Shown piece by piece: positions 51,777 to 63,600 of a stretch of 64,000 nucleotides of DNA (the stretch's first letter is position 1; each line of letters starts with the position of its first letter). The notes below the pieces were generated by a model. It was not told the origin of the DNA and did no database searches. It saw nothing but the letters and a program-made list of their open reading frames with translations. The stretch is from Ruminococcus flavefaciens FD-1 (GTDB lineage: Bacteria > Bacillota > Clostridia > Oscillospirales > Ruminococcaceae): assembly GCA_000174895.1 (NCBI GenBank), contig ACOK01000115.1, forward strand, positions 88,667 to 152,666, read 5' to 3'. The position numbers and the translations under genes were made by a program.

Positions 51777-52895
51777 TTGAAAAAAGTAATGACCGTGTTT
51801 GGAACTAGACCGGAGGCAATTAAAATCTGTCCCCTTGTCAATGAGATGAAGAAAAGAGAAGGGCTTAATGTTGTAGTTTGTGTAACTGCCCAGCATCGAC
51901 AGATGCTTGATCAGGTTCTTGCTACTTTCAATGTTGTTCCTGACTATGACCTAAACATCATGAAGGAGCGTCAGACTCTTTTTGATATCACAACAAATAT
52001 TCTCAATTCAATCAAAGAGGTTCTTGAAAAGGAAAAGCCTGATGTAGTTCTTGTTCACGGAGATACTTCAACAACATTTGTAACAGCTCTCGCTTGTTTC
52101 TATCTTCAAATTCCTGTAGGGCATGTGGAAGCGGGACTTCGTACCTATAACATTTATTCTCCGTATCCGGAAGAGTTTAACCGCCAAGCTGTAGGTATTG
52201 TAAGCCGGTATAATTTCGCGCCTACACAGCTTGCGGCAGATCATTTAATTGCAGAGGGAAAGGATCCTGGTAGCATCTATATTACGGGTAATACAGTTAT
52301 TGATGCGATGCGACACACTGTTAAGGAAGATTATATCCATCCGGAGCTTGAATGGGTTGGAGATTCTAAGCTCATCTTTATTACTGCACACAGGCGCGAA
52401 AACCTCGGTGAGCCGATGCATCACATGTTCAGCGCCATTAGAAGAGTTCTGGATGAGCATCCGGATTGTAAGGCAGTGTACCCGATTCATATGAATCCCG
52501 TTGTACGTCAAGCAGCCGATGAAGAACTTGGTGACTGCGATAGAATACACATTATTGAACCGATAGAGGTCTTTGATTGCCATAACTTTGAAGCAAGAAG
52601 TTTTCTCTGCTTAACTGATTCTGGTGGAATTCAGGAAGAGTGTCCATCTTATGGTGTTCCTGTTCTGGTTATGAGAGACACAACAGAGAGACCAGAAGGC
52701 GTCGATGCAGGAACCCTTCGGCTTGTCGGAACTGATGAAGAAGTGATTTATAAAGCGTTCAAAGAGCTTCTTGAAAATAAGGAAGCGTATAATAAGATGT
52801 CTCATGCTTGCAATCCTTATGGGGATGGGCATGCTTGTGAGCGCATTGCTGATATTCTTGAAAAAGGATCGTACAATCCGTGGGTCGTTTCATAG
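51777..52895 (+). CDS. wecB: UDP-N-acetylglucosamine 2-epimerase (non-hydrolysing)
   Basis: 372 residues starting (TTG) KKVMTVFGTRPEAIKICPLV, with LVHGDTSTTF, GHVEAGLRTYN, PEEFNRQ, TAHRRENLG and LTDSGGIQEE, the full set of WecB/MnaA motifs. It converts UDP-GlcNAc to UDP-ManNAc. TTG 51777 has GGAGTGA seven bases upstream; the ATG at 51744 lies before this site. It starts a block (to about 55690) whose right end cuts into another epimerase gene. Confidence 0.9.
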   Translation: MKKVMTVFGTRPEAIKICPLVNEMKKREGLNVVVCVTAQHRQMLDQVLATFNVVPDYDLNIMKERQTLFDITTNILNSIKEVLEKEKPDVVLVHGDTSTTFVTALACFYLQIPVGHVEAGLRTYNIYSPYPEEFNRQAVGIVSRYNFAPTQLAADHLIAEGKDPGSIYITGNTVIDAMRHTVKEDYIHPELEWVGDSKLIFITAHRRENLGEPMHHMFSAIRRVLDEHPDCKAVYPIHMNPVVRQAADEELGDCDRIHIIEPIEVFDCHNFEARSFLCLTDSGGIQEECPSYGVPVLVMRDTTERPEGVDAGTLRLVGTDEEVIYKAFKELLENKEAYNKMSHACNPYGDGHACERIADILEKGSYNPWVVS

Positions 52896-52994
52896 ATTTT
52901 CTCAGACTTACTATCTAAACACACAGCTTTTTAGTGGATCATGAGATTGCAGAACGCCATTCGAAAAAATATATATTTTGATTAAGGAGAAAAA

Positions 52995-54071
52995 ATGAAT
53001 CATTATGGAGTAATTATGGCAGGAGGCGGTGGAACACGTTTCTGGCCATTATCAAGGCAGAAAATGCCAAAGCAGCTATTAAATCTTTCAGGTAAAGATG
53101 TTATGGTTAATGAAGCTGTCGATCGTATTGCTACAGTTATAGGTAAAAGTAACATTTTTATTATTACTGCGGAAGTGCAGGCATCATCAATGATTGCTGC
53201 AACACATGGAAAAGTTTTTCCTATGAATATTCTTGTGGAGCCAGCAGCAAGAAACACTGCTGCCTGCATTGGATATGCCGCAATGGAAATCTATCGTAAA
53301 TATGGTGATGGTGTAATGATTATCACACCTGCTGACCATTATATTGAAGATGTTCCTGCACTTACAGATATCTTCAAAACTGCAATTCTAACCGCTGAAG
53401 AACAAGATAAGCTTGTGACCATTGGCTTAAAGCCTTCTTTTCCTGCTACTGGGTTTGGATACATCAAATATGATGCAACTGTTTCTGATAGAGTCAAGCC
53501 TGTTATTGAGTTTAGAGAGAAACCGGATGAAGAGACAGCTAAGAAGTATATTGAAAGCGGGCATTACGCTTGGAACAGCGGCATGTTCATTTGGAAAGCA
53601 TCTTTGATCTTGAAAAAACTGGAAGAGTATGTTCCAGATATCTATGCCGATTTGAAAAAGATTGGTGATGCGATGAACACACCGAACGAACAAGAAGTCT
53701 TGAATGATATTTATCCTAATATTCGGAAGATTTCCATCGACTATGCTGTCATGGAGCCGAGCGCGGCAAAAGGTGATGTACTTGTTATCCCCGGCGATTG
53801 CGGCTGGAATGATGTTGGTAGTTGGGATATGATGAATGTACTCCACCAGCCAGATGAAAACAACAATATTATGCTTGGCGATGTTGTTGCGATTGATTCT
53901 AAGAATTCTGTTATATACTCCTCTTCAAAGACTGTGACAGCTGTAGATGTTGAGGGTCTTGTGATTGTTGAGACACCTGATGCCATTATGGTCTGTAAAA
54001 AGGAAAAAGCTCAGAATGTTAAGAAGATTGTCGATGCACTCCTCTATGCCGGCAGAAAGGAACTGTTATGA
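52995..54071 (+). CDS. manC: Mannose-1-phosphate guanylyltransferase
   Basis: 358 residues: VIMAGGGGTRFWPLSRQKMPKQ (nucleotide and phosphate binding), VEPAARNTAACI, FREKPDEETA and WNSGMFIWKA, typical of the GDP-mannose pyrophosphorylase catalytic domain, without the C-terminal isomerase domain. It makes GDP-mannose. AAGGAGAAAAA precedes the ATG and the gene overlaps the isomerase gene (ATGA). Confidence 0.9.
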   Translation: MNHYGVIMAGGGGTRFWPLSRQKMPKQLLNLSGKDVMVNEAVDRIATVIGKSNIFIITAEVQASSMIAATHGKVFPMNILVEPAARNTAACIGYAAMEIYRKYGDGVMIITPADHYIEDVPALTDIFKTAILTAEEQDKLVTIGLKPSFPATGFGYIKYDATVSDRVKPVIEFREKPDEETAKKYIESGHYAWNSGMFIWKASLILKKLEEYVPDIYADLKKIGDAMNTPNEQEVLNDIYPNIRKISIDYAVMEPSAAKGDVLVIPGDCGWNDVGSWDMMNVLHQPDENNNIMLGDVVAIDSKNSVIYSSSKTVTAVDVEGLVIVETPDAIMVCKKEKAQNVKKIVDALLYAGRKELL

Positions 54072-54997
54072 GCGTAGATGCTATTGTAAAACTTTCCCCA
54101 GCATTTAAAGATTATCTTTGGGGTGGCACAAAGCTGAGAGATGTCTATCACAAGTCCTGCGATTTTGACATTATAGCGGAAAGTTGGGAGCTGTCTGCTC
54201 ATCCTGACGGAACAAGTGTGATTGCAAGCGGTCAGTTCAAAGGGGCATCATTCGCCGAATACATTGAAAAGATAGGGCAATCTGCTTTAGGAACAAAATA
54301 TGATGCAAACAGAGAGTTTCCGCTTCTTATAAAGCTAATTGATGCAAAACAGAATCTGTCTGTTCAGGTGCATCCTGATGATGATTATGCAATGGCTCAC
54401 GAAAATGGCTATGGCAAAACTGAAATGTGGTATGTCATTGATGCTGAACCGGGTGCAGGTTTGTATGTTGGTTTTAATAAGAATGTGAGCAAAGAAGAAG
54501 TTGCAAAGAGAATCAGTGATAATACGATTGTGGAGATTCTTGACTTTCATCTTACCAAACCGGGAGATGTGTTTTTTATACCAGCAGGGACAGTTCACGC
54601 AATTGGTGCTGGTAATCTAATTTGTGAGATTCAGCAGAGCAGCAACAGCACATATAGACTATATGACTATGACAGACGTGATAAATTTGGTAATCCTAGA
54701 GAGCTACATCTTAAAAAAGCTCTAGATGTTCTGAATTATCATAAATATGAAGCTGTTTCATTCGATGGAAAAGTAACTTGCAAATACTTTGATGTATCCT
54801 TTTTGAATGTCGAGGGGCAACATCATATCCTTTTGACAAATGACAGCTTTTGTTCGATTACTTGCATCAAAGGAAAAGGTAATCTTACGCTTGGTGATGT
54901 AGTCCCAATTAACGCAGGTGAAACCGTTTTTATTCCTGCTAATAATGATGTTTTGAAGGTGAATGGAAATGTATCGCTTGTTATAGCGAGGATATAA
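54068..54997 (+). CDS. manA: Class I mannose-6-phosphate isomerase
   Basis: 309 residues: DYLWGGTKLRD, LSVQVHPDD (zinc ligands Gln, His), GKTEMWYVIDAEPGA and VFFIPAGTVHAIGAGNLICEIQ. Interconverts fructose-6-P and mannose-6-P, feeding the GDP-mannose route with the overlapping manC. A phosphomannomutase is not in the window. Confidence 0.9.
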   Translation: MSVDAIVKLSPAFKDYLWGGTKLRDVYHKSCDFDIIAESWELSAHPDGTSVIASGQFKGASFAEYIEKIGQSALGTKYDANREFPLLIKLIDAKQNLSVQVHPDDDYAMAHENGYGKTEMWYVIDAEPGAGLYVGFNKNVSKEEVAKRISDNTIVEILDFHLTKPGDVFFIPAGTVHAIGAGNLICEIQQSSNSTYRLYDYDRRDKFGNPRELHLKKALDVLNYHKYEAVSFDGKVTCKYFDVSFLNVEGQHHILLTNDSFCSITCIKGKGNLTLGDVVPINAGETVFIPANNDVLKVNGNVSLVIARI

Positions 54998-55027
54998 TTT
55001 GGTAATCATAAAGGAGGCTCAATATAT

Positions 55028-55690
55028 TTGCATTGTCCTTTAGTAAGTGTTATTATTCCTGTGTTTAATGTTCGATTGTTTCTTCCAGAAGCGCTTGAGA
55101 GTGTAGTAAATCAAACCTATAAGAATCTAGAAATCATTCTTATAGATGATGGCTCAATATATGAATCTGGGGAGATTTGTGATCAATACAAGAAGAATGA
55201 CAATCGAATTCGTGTGATTCATCAAAAGAATCTTGGGTTAAGTGGTACTCGGAATACTGGGGTAAATATTATTCGGGGTGAACTCATTTCGTTCTTGGAT
55301 CCTGACGATATTTTTGTTCCAAATACAATAGAATGCTTAGTGAATGGTATATCCTTTACAGAGGCGGATATATCTGTATGCAGTTATTGTTCTTTTTAAA
55401 CTGATTTTTATCAACAAAATGCACACAACAACAGCTTTTTTCTCTTGGAAAACAGATGTGTATCTGCTAGAACTGCATTGAATATGTTGATGAAAAATAC
55501 TATCAATAGTCATATTTGGAATAAGTTGTATCGAAAAAGAATATTTGACTATTTACGCTTTCCGTTGGAATGCGTTTATGAGGATCAAATACTAATGCCA
55601 TATTTGATTGAACGCGCTAATAAAGTTGTGATGATAAAACGTCCTTTGCTTCTTCATCGAGTAAAGCGACCACATAGTATTACTGAAACG
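55028..55690 (+). pseudogene. GT2 glycosyltransferase broken by an in-frame TAA and 3' truncated
   Basis: From TTG 55028 (AAGGAGG upstream): VSVIIPVFNVRLFLPEALES, ILIDDGS, FLDPDDIF, a typical GT2 N-terminus, until TAA at 55397-55399. The same frame then continues without interruption (ENRCVSARTALNMLMKNT, HIWNKLYRKRIFDYLRFP, VYEDQILMPYL), which is the usual second half of such enzymes. The gene therefore has one nonsense codon. Around 55685 the homology ends and a fragment of a 2-epimerase begins in another frame. The product is probably inactive unless the stop is suppressed or is a sequence error. Confidence 0.85.
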
Positions 55691-56289
55691 CATCTGATGT
55701 TCACTCTCGTCTCGGACTTGAAAAGGGTAAGTATATCCTTCTCTCAGCTCATCGTGAGGAGAATATCGACACTGAGAAGAACTTCACAAGCCTGTTTACT
55801 GCTATCAATCAGATGGCTGAGAAGTATGATATGCCCATACTCTACAGCTGCCATCCCCGTTCAAAGAAGCGCCTTGAAGCATCCGGTTTCAAGCTTGACA
55901 GCCGTGTAATCCAGCATGAACCTCTTGGTTTCCATGACTATAACTGCTTACAGATGAACGCTTTTGCTGTTGTATCTGACAGTGGTACACTCCCTGAGGA
56001 GAGCAGTTTCTTTACGTCTATAGGACATCCTATCCCTGCAATTTGTATAAGAACATCGACTGAGCGCCCTGAGGCGCTCGATAAGGCATGCTTTATTCTT
56101 TCTGGTATCGATACTAAGGGACTGCTTCAGGCTGTAGATACAGCCGTTGAAATGGTCAAGGAAGAAAAGAACGGCGGTGCTATTCCTGTTCCGGACTATA
56201 CAGATATCAATGTATCTGATAAAGTCGTTAAGATCATTCAGTCATATGTAGGCGTTGTAAATAAGATGGTTTGGAGAAAAGACGCATGA
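55686..56289 (+). pseudogene. C-terminal half of a UDP-sugar 2-epimerase (CapG/FnlC-like)
   Basis: About 200 residues in one frame: ASDVHSRLGLEKGKYILLSAHREENID, FKLDSRVIQHEPLGFHDY, VVSDSGTLPEESSF and STERPEALDKA. These match the second half of the UDP-HexNAc 2-epimerase family. The N-terminal half is absent and replaced by the broken GT2. It directly precedes a CapF-like gene with an ATGA overlap, as expected for the CapG-type epimerase of UDP-L-FucNAc synthesis. An in-frame ATG at 55813 could start a shorter protein lacking the substrate-binding half. Confidence 0.85.
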
Positions 56290-57485
56290 ATATACTTGTA
56301 ACCGGAGCAAAGGGCTTCGCAGGAAGAAATCTGGTTGAGAATCTGAAAAACATCCGTGATGGAAAGAACAAGACCAGACCGAATATAACGATTGAAGAAA
56401 TATACGAGTATGATATAGATTCTACGCCTGAGCAGCTCGACGAGTATTGCTCTAAGGCTGACTTTGTGTTCAATCTGGCAGGTGTGAATCGTCCTACCGA
56501 TCCTGCTGACTTCAAGAAGGGTAACCGTGATTTTGCGGAGACTCTTCTTGAAACTCTGAAGAAGCATAACAGTAAAGCCCCTGTTATGGTGTCATCTTCA
56601 ATACAGGCTACACTTGCAGGACGTTTTGGAACTTCCGAATACGGTCTGAGCAAGAAAGCAGGCGAAGAACTGTTCTTTGCCTATGGTGAGGAGACAGGAA
56701 ACAGAGTGATGGTTTACCGTTTCCCGAATCTTGTGGGTAAGTGGGTAAGACCTAACTACAACAGTGCTGTCGGCACTTTCTGCAATAACATCGCTAATGA
56801 TCTGCCTATCACGGTTAACGATCCGAGCGTAGAGCTTGAGATGCTTTTCATTGATGATCTGGTTGAGGAGATGTTTGATGCTATCGAAGGCAAAGAGCAT
56901 CATTGCGAGTTTGACGGCGTGAATGCTGTGATGCAGGATAACGGCAGATATTGCTATGCACCTGTAACTCACAAGGCTACACTCGGCAGAATTGTTGAAC
57001 TCCTCAATATCTTCCACGATCAGCCACAGACACTTGTTATGCCTGAGATACCTGACGGAAGCTTTGAAAAGAAGCTGTACTCAATGTACCTTTCATATCT
57101 TCCGAAGGAGAAAACTATCTTTGATCTGAAAATGAACTGTGATGACAGAGGAAGTTTTACTGAACTGCTGAAAACTGCAAACTGCGGTCAGTTCTCTGTG
57201 AATATCAGCAAGCCCGGCATCACTAAGGGACAGCACTGGCATAACAGTAAGTGGGAGTTCTTTATAGTTGTTGCCGGTCATGGTCTTATTCAGGAGCGTA
57301 AGATAGGTACTGATGAGGTTATCGAGTTTGAAGTTAGCGGAGACAAGATTCAGGCTGTTCATATGCTTCCCGGTTATACCCATAATATCATCAATCTGTC
57401 TGAGACAGAGAACCTTGTGACTGTTATGTGGGCTAATGAGCAGTTTGATCCGAATCATCCAGATACTTTCTTTGAGAAGGTTTGA
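56286..57485 (+). CDS. capF: CapF-like bifunctional reductase/epimerase
   Basis: 399 residues. An N-terminal SDR domain ([43 protein letters not shown] with the YxxxK pair) and a C-terminal cupin ([32 protein letters not shown]). This domain pair is that of CapF, which acts between CapE and CapG in UDP-L-FucNAc synthesis. The start overlaps the stop of the truncated epimerase. With that epimerase broken, the pathway would need another 2-epimerase, perhaps the one at 51777. Confidence 0.85.
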   Translation: MNILVTGAKGFAGRNLVENLKNIRDGKNKTRPNITIEEIYEYDIDSTPEQLDEYCSKADFVFNLAGVNRPTDPADFKKGNRDFAETLLETLKKHNSKAPVMVSSSIQATLAGRFGTSEYGLSKKAGEELFFAYGEETGNRVMVYRFPNLVGKWVRPNYNSAVGTFCNNIANDLPITVNDPSVELEMLFIDDLVEEMFDAIEGKEHHCEFDGVNAVMQDNGRYCYAPVTHKATLGRIVELLNIFHDQPQTLVMPEIPDGSFEKKLYSMYLSYLPKEKTIFDLKMNCDDRGSFTELLKTANCGQFSVNISKPGITKGQHWHNSKWEFFIVVAGHGLIQERKIGTDEVIEFEVSGDKIQAVHMLPGYTHNIINLSETENLVTVMWANEQFDPNHPDTFFEKV

Positions 57486-57517
57486 ATTTTAATTATTATA
57501 CAATGGAAGTGAAACAA

Positions 57518-58750
57518 ATGAAAATAGCAGTAGCAGGAACCGGCTATGTCGGTTTATCATTAGCAGTGTTACTTGCACAGCACAATAAAGTTGTCGCAGT
57601 AGACATAATTCCTGAAAAGGTTGATCTTATCAACAACAAAAAATCACCGATTCAGGATGATTATATTGAGAAATATCTTGCAGAAAAGGAACTTGATCTG
57701 ACAGCTACTCTTGATGCTGAGTCAGCATACAAGGATGCAGATTTTGTAGTGATCGCTGCTCCAACTAACTATGACAGCAAGAAGAATTTCTTTGATACTT
57801 CAGCAGTTGAAGCTGTTATTGACCTTGTGATGAAGTATAATCCTGATGCCATAATGGTCATCAAGTCCACTATACCGGTAGGATACACAAAGTCAATCAG
57901 AGAAAAAACAGGAAGCAAGAATATTATTTTCAGCCCTGAGTTTCTTCGTGAGAGTAAGGCTCTTTACGACAATCTCTATCCAAGCCGTATCATTGTTGGT
58001 ACTGATATGGAAGACGAGAAGTTAGTGAAAGCCGCTCATACATTTGCTGAACTTCTTCAGCAGGGAGCTATCAAGGAAGATATCGATACCCTCTACATGG
58101 GATTCACAGAGGCTGAAGCAGTCAAGCTGTTTGCCAATACATATCTTGCTCTGCGTGTCAGCTATTTCAATGAGCTTGATACTTATGCTGAAATGAAGGG
58201 ACTGAACACTAAGGAGATCATTGACGGTGTTTGTCTTGATCCACGTATCGGTACTCACTACAATAATCCTTCATTCGGATATGGCGGCTATTGTCTACCG
58301 AAGGATACCAAGCAGCTTCTTGCCAACTATGGAGATGTCCCACAGAATATGATGTCTGCAATAGTTGAATCCAATCGTACCCGTAAAGATTTTGTGGCTG
58401 ACAGAGTTCTTGAAAAAGCAGGATATTATACAGCTAACAGTTCATGGGATTCTTCAAGTGAGAAGAATGTAGTTATAGGTGTATACCGCCTGACAATGAA
58501 GTCCAACAGTGATAATTTCCGTCAGTCCTCGATACAGGGAGTTATGAAGCGAATCAAGGCTAAAGGGGCTACTGTTATTATTTATGAGCCTTCATTAAAG
58601 GACGGAGAGACATTTTTCGGCAGTCTTGTTGTAAATGATCTGGACAAGTTCAAGACACAGTCTGATGCTATTATTGCCAACCGTTATGATAGCTGCCTCG
58701 ATGACGTAGCTGAAAAGGTGTACACAAGAGATATTTTCAGAAGAGACTAA
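57518..58750 (+). CDS. ugd: UDP-glucose 6-dehydrogenase-type enzyme
   Basis: 410 residues: [20 protein letters not shown] (NAD binding), [29 protein letters not shown], and the catalytic Cys in [14 protein letters not shown]. Oxidises UDP-glucose (or a related UDP-sugar) twice to the uronate. GGAAGTG before ATG 57518 decides the start. Length is normal for the family. Confidence 0.9.
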   Translation: MKIAVAGTGYVGLSLAVLLAQHNKVVAVDIIPEKVDLINNKKSPIQDDYIEKYLAEKELDLTATLDAESAYKDADFVVIAAPTNYDSKKNFFDTSAVEAVIDLVMKYNPDAIMVIKSTIPVGYTKSIREKTGSKNIIFSPEFLRESKALYDNLYPSRIIVGTDMEDEKLVKAAHTFAELLQQGAIKEDIDTLYMGFTEAEAVKLFANTYLALRVSYFNELDTYAEMKGLNTKEIIDGVCLDPRIGTHYNNPSFGYGGYCLPKDTKQLLANYGDVPQNMMSAIVESNRTRKDFVADRVLEKAGYYTANSSWDSSSEKNVVIGVYRLTMKSNSDNFRQSSIQGVMKRIKAKGATVIIYEPSLKDGETFFGSLVVNDLDKFKTQSDAIIANRYDSCLDDVAEKVYTRDIFRRD

Positions 58751-58830
58751 GCCAGGTTTTCTTGATATATATACATTTTTAGTATATTAGAAGAATAGGC
58801 AAAATATGCCGGTAATTATTGGAGCCTAAA

Positions 58831-60318
58831 ATGAAACGAACACTTATTGTCGGCGCAGGTCAGGCCTGCGCCACGATTTTGACCGAGATATTCAATGCTA
58901 AACATTCTCCCTATGAAGAGGATAAAATATCAGCTGAATATGATCCTGTATGTATAGTTGATGATAACAGGAGATTTATCGGCAGGGAGATAAACGGTAT
59001 AAGAGTAGTCGGAATGACATATGAAATTCCTTCTATCGTTGCAAAATACAAGATCGAGCAGATTATTTTTGCTATCCCGTCATGTGAAGATGAGGAAAGG
59101 AAAAGGATACTCGGCATATGTTCTGCTTCCAATGTTCCTGTCAAGATCATTCCTTTTATCGGTAATCTTATATTTGACGAATCAAGAACTAAGCTCGTCC
59201 ATCAGATCCGTGATATAAGAATAGAGGACCTGTTAGGCCGTGAACCGATAAGGTTTGATAATAGTGAGATATGCTCTTTCATAAAAGGGAAGAAGTGCAT
59301 GGTCACAGGCGGAGGCGGTTCAATAGGTTCCGAACTTGTTCGTCAGATAGCAAAATACTCTCCTGAGCAGATACTCATAATAGATATTTATGAGAATACT
59401 GCATATGAGATACAGCAGGAATTGATGATGGAATATGGACATGACCTGAATGTCGAAACTTTGATAGCTTCTGTACGTGATTATGACAGAATGAACGCTA
59501 TTTTCAATGAGTACAAGCCTGATATTGTCTTTCATGCGGCGGCACATAAGCACGTACCGCTCATGGAGAAGTCGCCTATGGAAGCAATAAAAAATAATGT
59601 TATAGGAACATTTAATGTTGCAACTCTTGCGCAGTTCCATAATGTGAAGAAGTTTGTAATGATCTCGACTGATAAAGCAGTCAATCCTACAAATGCAATG
59701 GGAGCATCAAAGCGCTGCTGTGAAATGATAATACAGTATTTGTCACAACAGAAAGAGGGAGTGACCGAATTTGTTACTACCAGATTCGGCAATGTTCTCG
59801 GCTCACATGGTTCAGTCATACCATTATTCAAGCGTCAGATCGAACAGGGACGAGCTGTAACGGTAACACATCCTGATATCATCAGATACTTCATGACCAT
59901 ACCGGAAGCTGTAAGCCTTGTTCTTGAAGCGGCTGCAATAGCCAATGGCGGTGAGATATTCGTGCTTGATATGGGAAAACCTGTACGTATCGTCACACTT
60001 GCTGAAAATCTGATAAGAATGTACGGAAAAGTCCCGTATGTAGACGTAAACATTGAATTTGTATGATTAAGACCCGGTGAAAAGATAAAAGAAGAACTGC
60101 TGATGAATGAAGAAGGCTTACAGAAGACTTCAAACGACCTGATATTTATTGGCAGACAGATAGAGATAGATTCGGAGACATTTATAAGCCAGCTCCGTGA
60201 CCTTCGTGATGCGGCTAATAAAAATGATATTGATCTTGCAATAAAAGCCCTGCACAGCATCGTTCCAACTTTTATGACACCTGATGAATTCAATGGAAAG
60301 CCGTTAGTGACAGTATAA
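58831..60318 (+). pseudogene. CapD-like nucleotide-sugar dehydratase with in-frame TGA
   Basis: An N-terminal nucleotide-binding region (TLIVGAGQACATILTEIF, IVDDNRRFIGREINGI) precedes a catalytic SDR domain: CMVTGGGGSIGSELVRQI, FHAAAHKHVPLME, STDKAVNPTNAMGASKR, FGNVLGSHGSVIPLF. The transmembrane segment of PglF-type enzymes is missing. At 60064-60066 a TGA falls exactly where the family has Gly in the sequence VGLRPGEK: the frame reads EFV, stop, LRPGEKIKEELLMNEEGLQK and runs on to 60318. A G-to-T change in GGA explains it. The 411-residue product lacks about 84 C-terminal residues and may or may not be active. Confidence 0.85.
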
Positions 60319-60351
60319 ATATAATTATCATTAAGATAGGATTTGATCAAT

Positions 60352-60573
60352 ATGAATCTAAATCAATATAAAGTAACCGAAATAATATCCTCTGACAGCA
60401 AATATAAACTTGCACATCCTGCAAGGATAGAAGATGAAGGTTCATTCTATAGAATAGCCGGTACATATATCATTGAAAAACATCGTATAAAATCAATGTC
60501 TCTTGACGGAGATAAGCTGACTATCCATCTTAATGATGAAAATATAATTTTAAAAGTGATAGAAAAGAAATAA
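60352..60573 (+). CDS. Small hypothetical protein
   Basis: 73 residues (MNLNQYKVTEIISSDSKYKL), predicted mainly beta, with no motif I recognise. Short distance (33 bases) from the CapD-like gene in the same direction suggests it ends the capsule operon. The Shine-Dalgarno is weak (AGGAT). Confidence 0.55.
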   Translation: MNLNQYKVTEIISSDSKYKLAHPARIEDEGSFYRIAGTYIIEKHRIKSMSLDGDKLTIHLNDENIILKVIEKK

Positions 60574-60578
60574 AGAAT

Positions 60579-60598
60579 GCAGCACCGAAAGGTGCTGC
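60579..60598 (+). terminator. Hairpin at the end of the capsule operon
   Basis: GCAGCACC-GAAA-GGTGCTGC, a perfect 8-bp stem with a GAAA tetraloop, just after the stop. Only scattered T residues follow. Confidence 0.65.
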
Positions 60599-60647
60599 AA
60601 TAAGTAGCTTTTATTGGTTTTATGAGATTTTAATGGGAGGTGAGATC

Positions 60648-63600
60648 ATGGCAATACAGCTATTCGAGCATAACAAAACAGCATATGAAGCAGTGGTAAC
60701 TATGCTTGCAGAACGTGGCAAAGCAGCCGTGATCCACCCAACCGGTACGGGCAAAAGTTTCATCGGCTTCAAGCTATGTGAGGATAATCCTGAAAAAACG
60801 ATATTATGGCTTTCTCCTTCACGATACATATATCAGACTCAGCTTGAAAATCTTGCTGAGACAAGTGGTGGTTACCAGCCTGAGAACGTGAAATTTTACA
60901 CATACGCAAAGCTGATGAATGTGACAGAGGCAGAAATAGCCGAAATACAGCCTGACTATATAATCCTCGATGAGTTTCATCGCTGTGGTGCTGAACTGTG
61001 GGGAGCAGGTGTGGATGCTGTTCTGAAAGCATACCCGAATGTCCCTGTTCTCGGTCTGTCAGCAACGGCTATCCGCTATCTCGACAATCAGCGTGATATG
61101 ACTGATGAGCTGTTTGACGGAAATATCGCAAGTGAAATGACACTTGGTGAGTCCATAGTCAGAAACATTCTCAGTCCTCCAAAGTACATTCTTTCGATTT
61201 TCTCATATCAGCAGGACTTAGAAAAATACGAAAAGCGAGTTCGTTCCGCTAAGAGCAAAGCTGTACAGGATGCCGCATCTGCCTATCTTGAAGCGCTTCG
61301 TCGTGCCCTTGATAAGGCCGATAAACTGGACGTTCTGTTCGATAAGCACATGACCGACCGCAGCGGCAAATACATAGTTTTCTGTGCTAATCTTGAGCAT
61401 ATGCAGGACATGATGAACAAAGCAAAGGAATGGTTCAGAAAGGTCGATAAGAAGCCACACATCTATTCTGTTTACTCCGATGATCCCACTGCAAGCAAGT
61501 CTTTTGCTGAATTCAAAAATGATAATGATGACAATCATCTGAAGCTGTTATACTGCATCGACGCTCTGAACGAGGGCGTTCATGTTCCTGATATTTCGGG
61601 AGTTATTCTGCTCCGTCCCACAATTTCGCCTATCATCTACAAACAGCAGATAGGACGTGCACTGTCAGCTTCAAAGTCACGGAATCCCGTTATTTTCGAT
61701 ATCGTCAACAACATCGAGAACCTTTACAGCATCGACGCTATCGAGGAAGAAATGCAGGTGGCGATCAACTATTATCGTTCGCACGACGGCGAGAAATTTG
61801 TGGTCAATGAGACATTTGAGCTTATCGACAAGGTCGCTGACTGCAAGGCACTATTTGATGAACTCGAAGGCACACTCTCTGCATCGTGGGATCTGATGTA
61901 TGAAGCGGCAAAGAGTTACCATGACAAATACGGAAATATCGACATTCCTAAGCGTTATTTCACGCAAGAAGGCTATTCACTGGGATTGTGGTTACAGACT
62001 CAGCGCAGGGTTTACAATGGAACTGTAAACGGTATCCTCACCCAGGTTCAGATCGATAAACTAAACGCTCTCGGTATGCGCTGGGAGTCGAAGTCTGATG
62101 TATCATGGGAGAAATATTACGAAGCTGCTAAACGCTACTATGAGATGAACGGCGATTTACAGCCTAAAGCCTTGTATGTAGATGATAATGGTGTTGACCT
62201 CGGACGCTGGCTGGCTCAGATAAGAATGTTCAGAAAGAACGGTATCAGGAGCCGTTTCCTGTCGGATGAGCGGATAAAGGCTCTCGACGACATCGGCATG
62301 GTCTGGGATGTTTTCGACTATATCTGGGAAGAATACTACTCAGCGGCTGTAAAGTATCATCGTGAGCATGGCGATTTGAACGTGCCTGCGAGATACATTG
62401 ACAGCGACGGAATAAAGCTCGGGCAGTGGCTTAATAATCTTCGCAGTGCACGAAATGGGACAGGAAAAGGCTATCGTGAATTAACAGATGAGCAGATAAC
62501 AAGACTTGATTCTCTCGGCATGATTTGGGGGAATAAGTTGGAAATGCGGTGGAAGAATGCTTTTCAGGCTCTGTGTAAATACCATAAAGAATACGGTACT
62601 TTTGATGTGAAGTGCAATTTTAAAACTGAAGACGGAATCAATCTCGGTAAATGGGTTCGTGATCAGCGTGATATATACGCAAGCGGAAAGTTATCTGAGG
62701 AACGTATAGAAAAGCTTAGAGGCATTGGATTTGTGCTTGAAAAATCAGATCCTTGGGAAGAAAAGTACCGGCTTGCAAAAGATTATTACGAAGAACACGG
62801 TGATCTGAATGTTCCGTTCGATTATGTAGCGAGCGGTGTATGGCTTAATAAATGGCTGAATGAACAGAAGCAGATAGCGGAAGGTAAGCGTAAAAAACAA
62901 TTGTCTTCCGAGCAGATTTCAAAGCTGGAAGCAATAGGATTTCGCTATGGTGCAACTCTTTATGAGCAGCAGTGGAACGAGCGATATGAGCTTGCAAAGG
63001 CTTATTATAAAGAATATGGTGATCTGGATATCCCAAAGGATTACAGTGTCGGCGAATTTCAGCTTGGAAAATGGATACGTCAGCAGAAAAGTCAGTATAG
63101 AGCAGGAACGATCCCGAAAGGACATATAAAGAGATTATCTGACATTGGCATGGTCTGGGATAATGTGGTTAATAAAAATGCTGAGAATTCATATATAACA
63201 GGATTCAGACATCTCGAAGCGTTTATTAAAGAAAATGGCGTAAAAGCGTTATCAGGAAACATAGTGTGCAAGGATGGATATAATCTTGGCAACTGGTTGG
63301 CCAATTGTAAAACGAAATACAGAAACGAAAAGCTTGCTAAAAAGCATATCATTCATTTTCAACAGCTTGGTATATCATTTGAAGCAGTTGATTCATGGGA
63401 AGAAAGATATCAGGATTTAAAATCATATTTGACAGAACACAATATGACTTCTGTTCCGAAAAGCACAATTGACAGGAATGGATATGATCTGTATTATTGG
63501 GTAAGTGATCAGCGCAGGGCATACAAAAGCGGAAAACTTACACAAGAACAAATGCAGAAACTGGATGATATTGGTTATCCGTTCTATGCTGATAGTAGTT

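Noticed and set aside
60064..60066. Selenocysteine or recoded TGA in the CapD-like gene
   Set aside because: TGA ends other genes here normally, the position is a conserved Gly rather than Cys, and no selenocysteine element or genes are seen. A nonsense change or sequence error is simpler.
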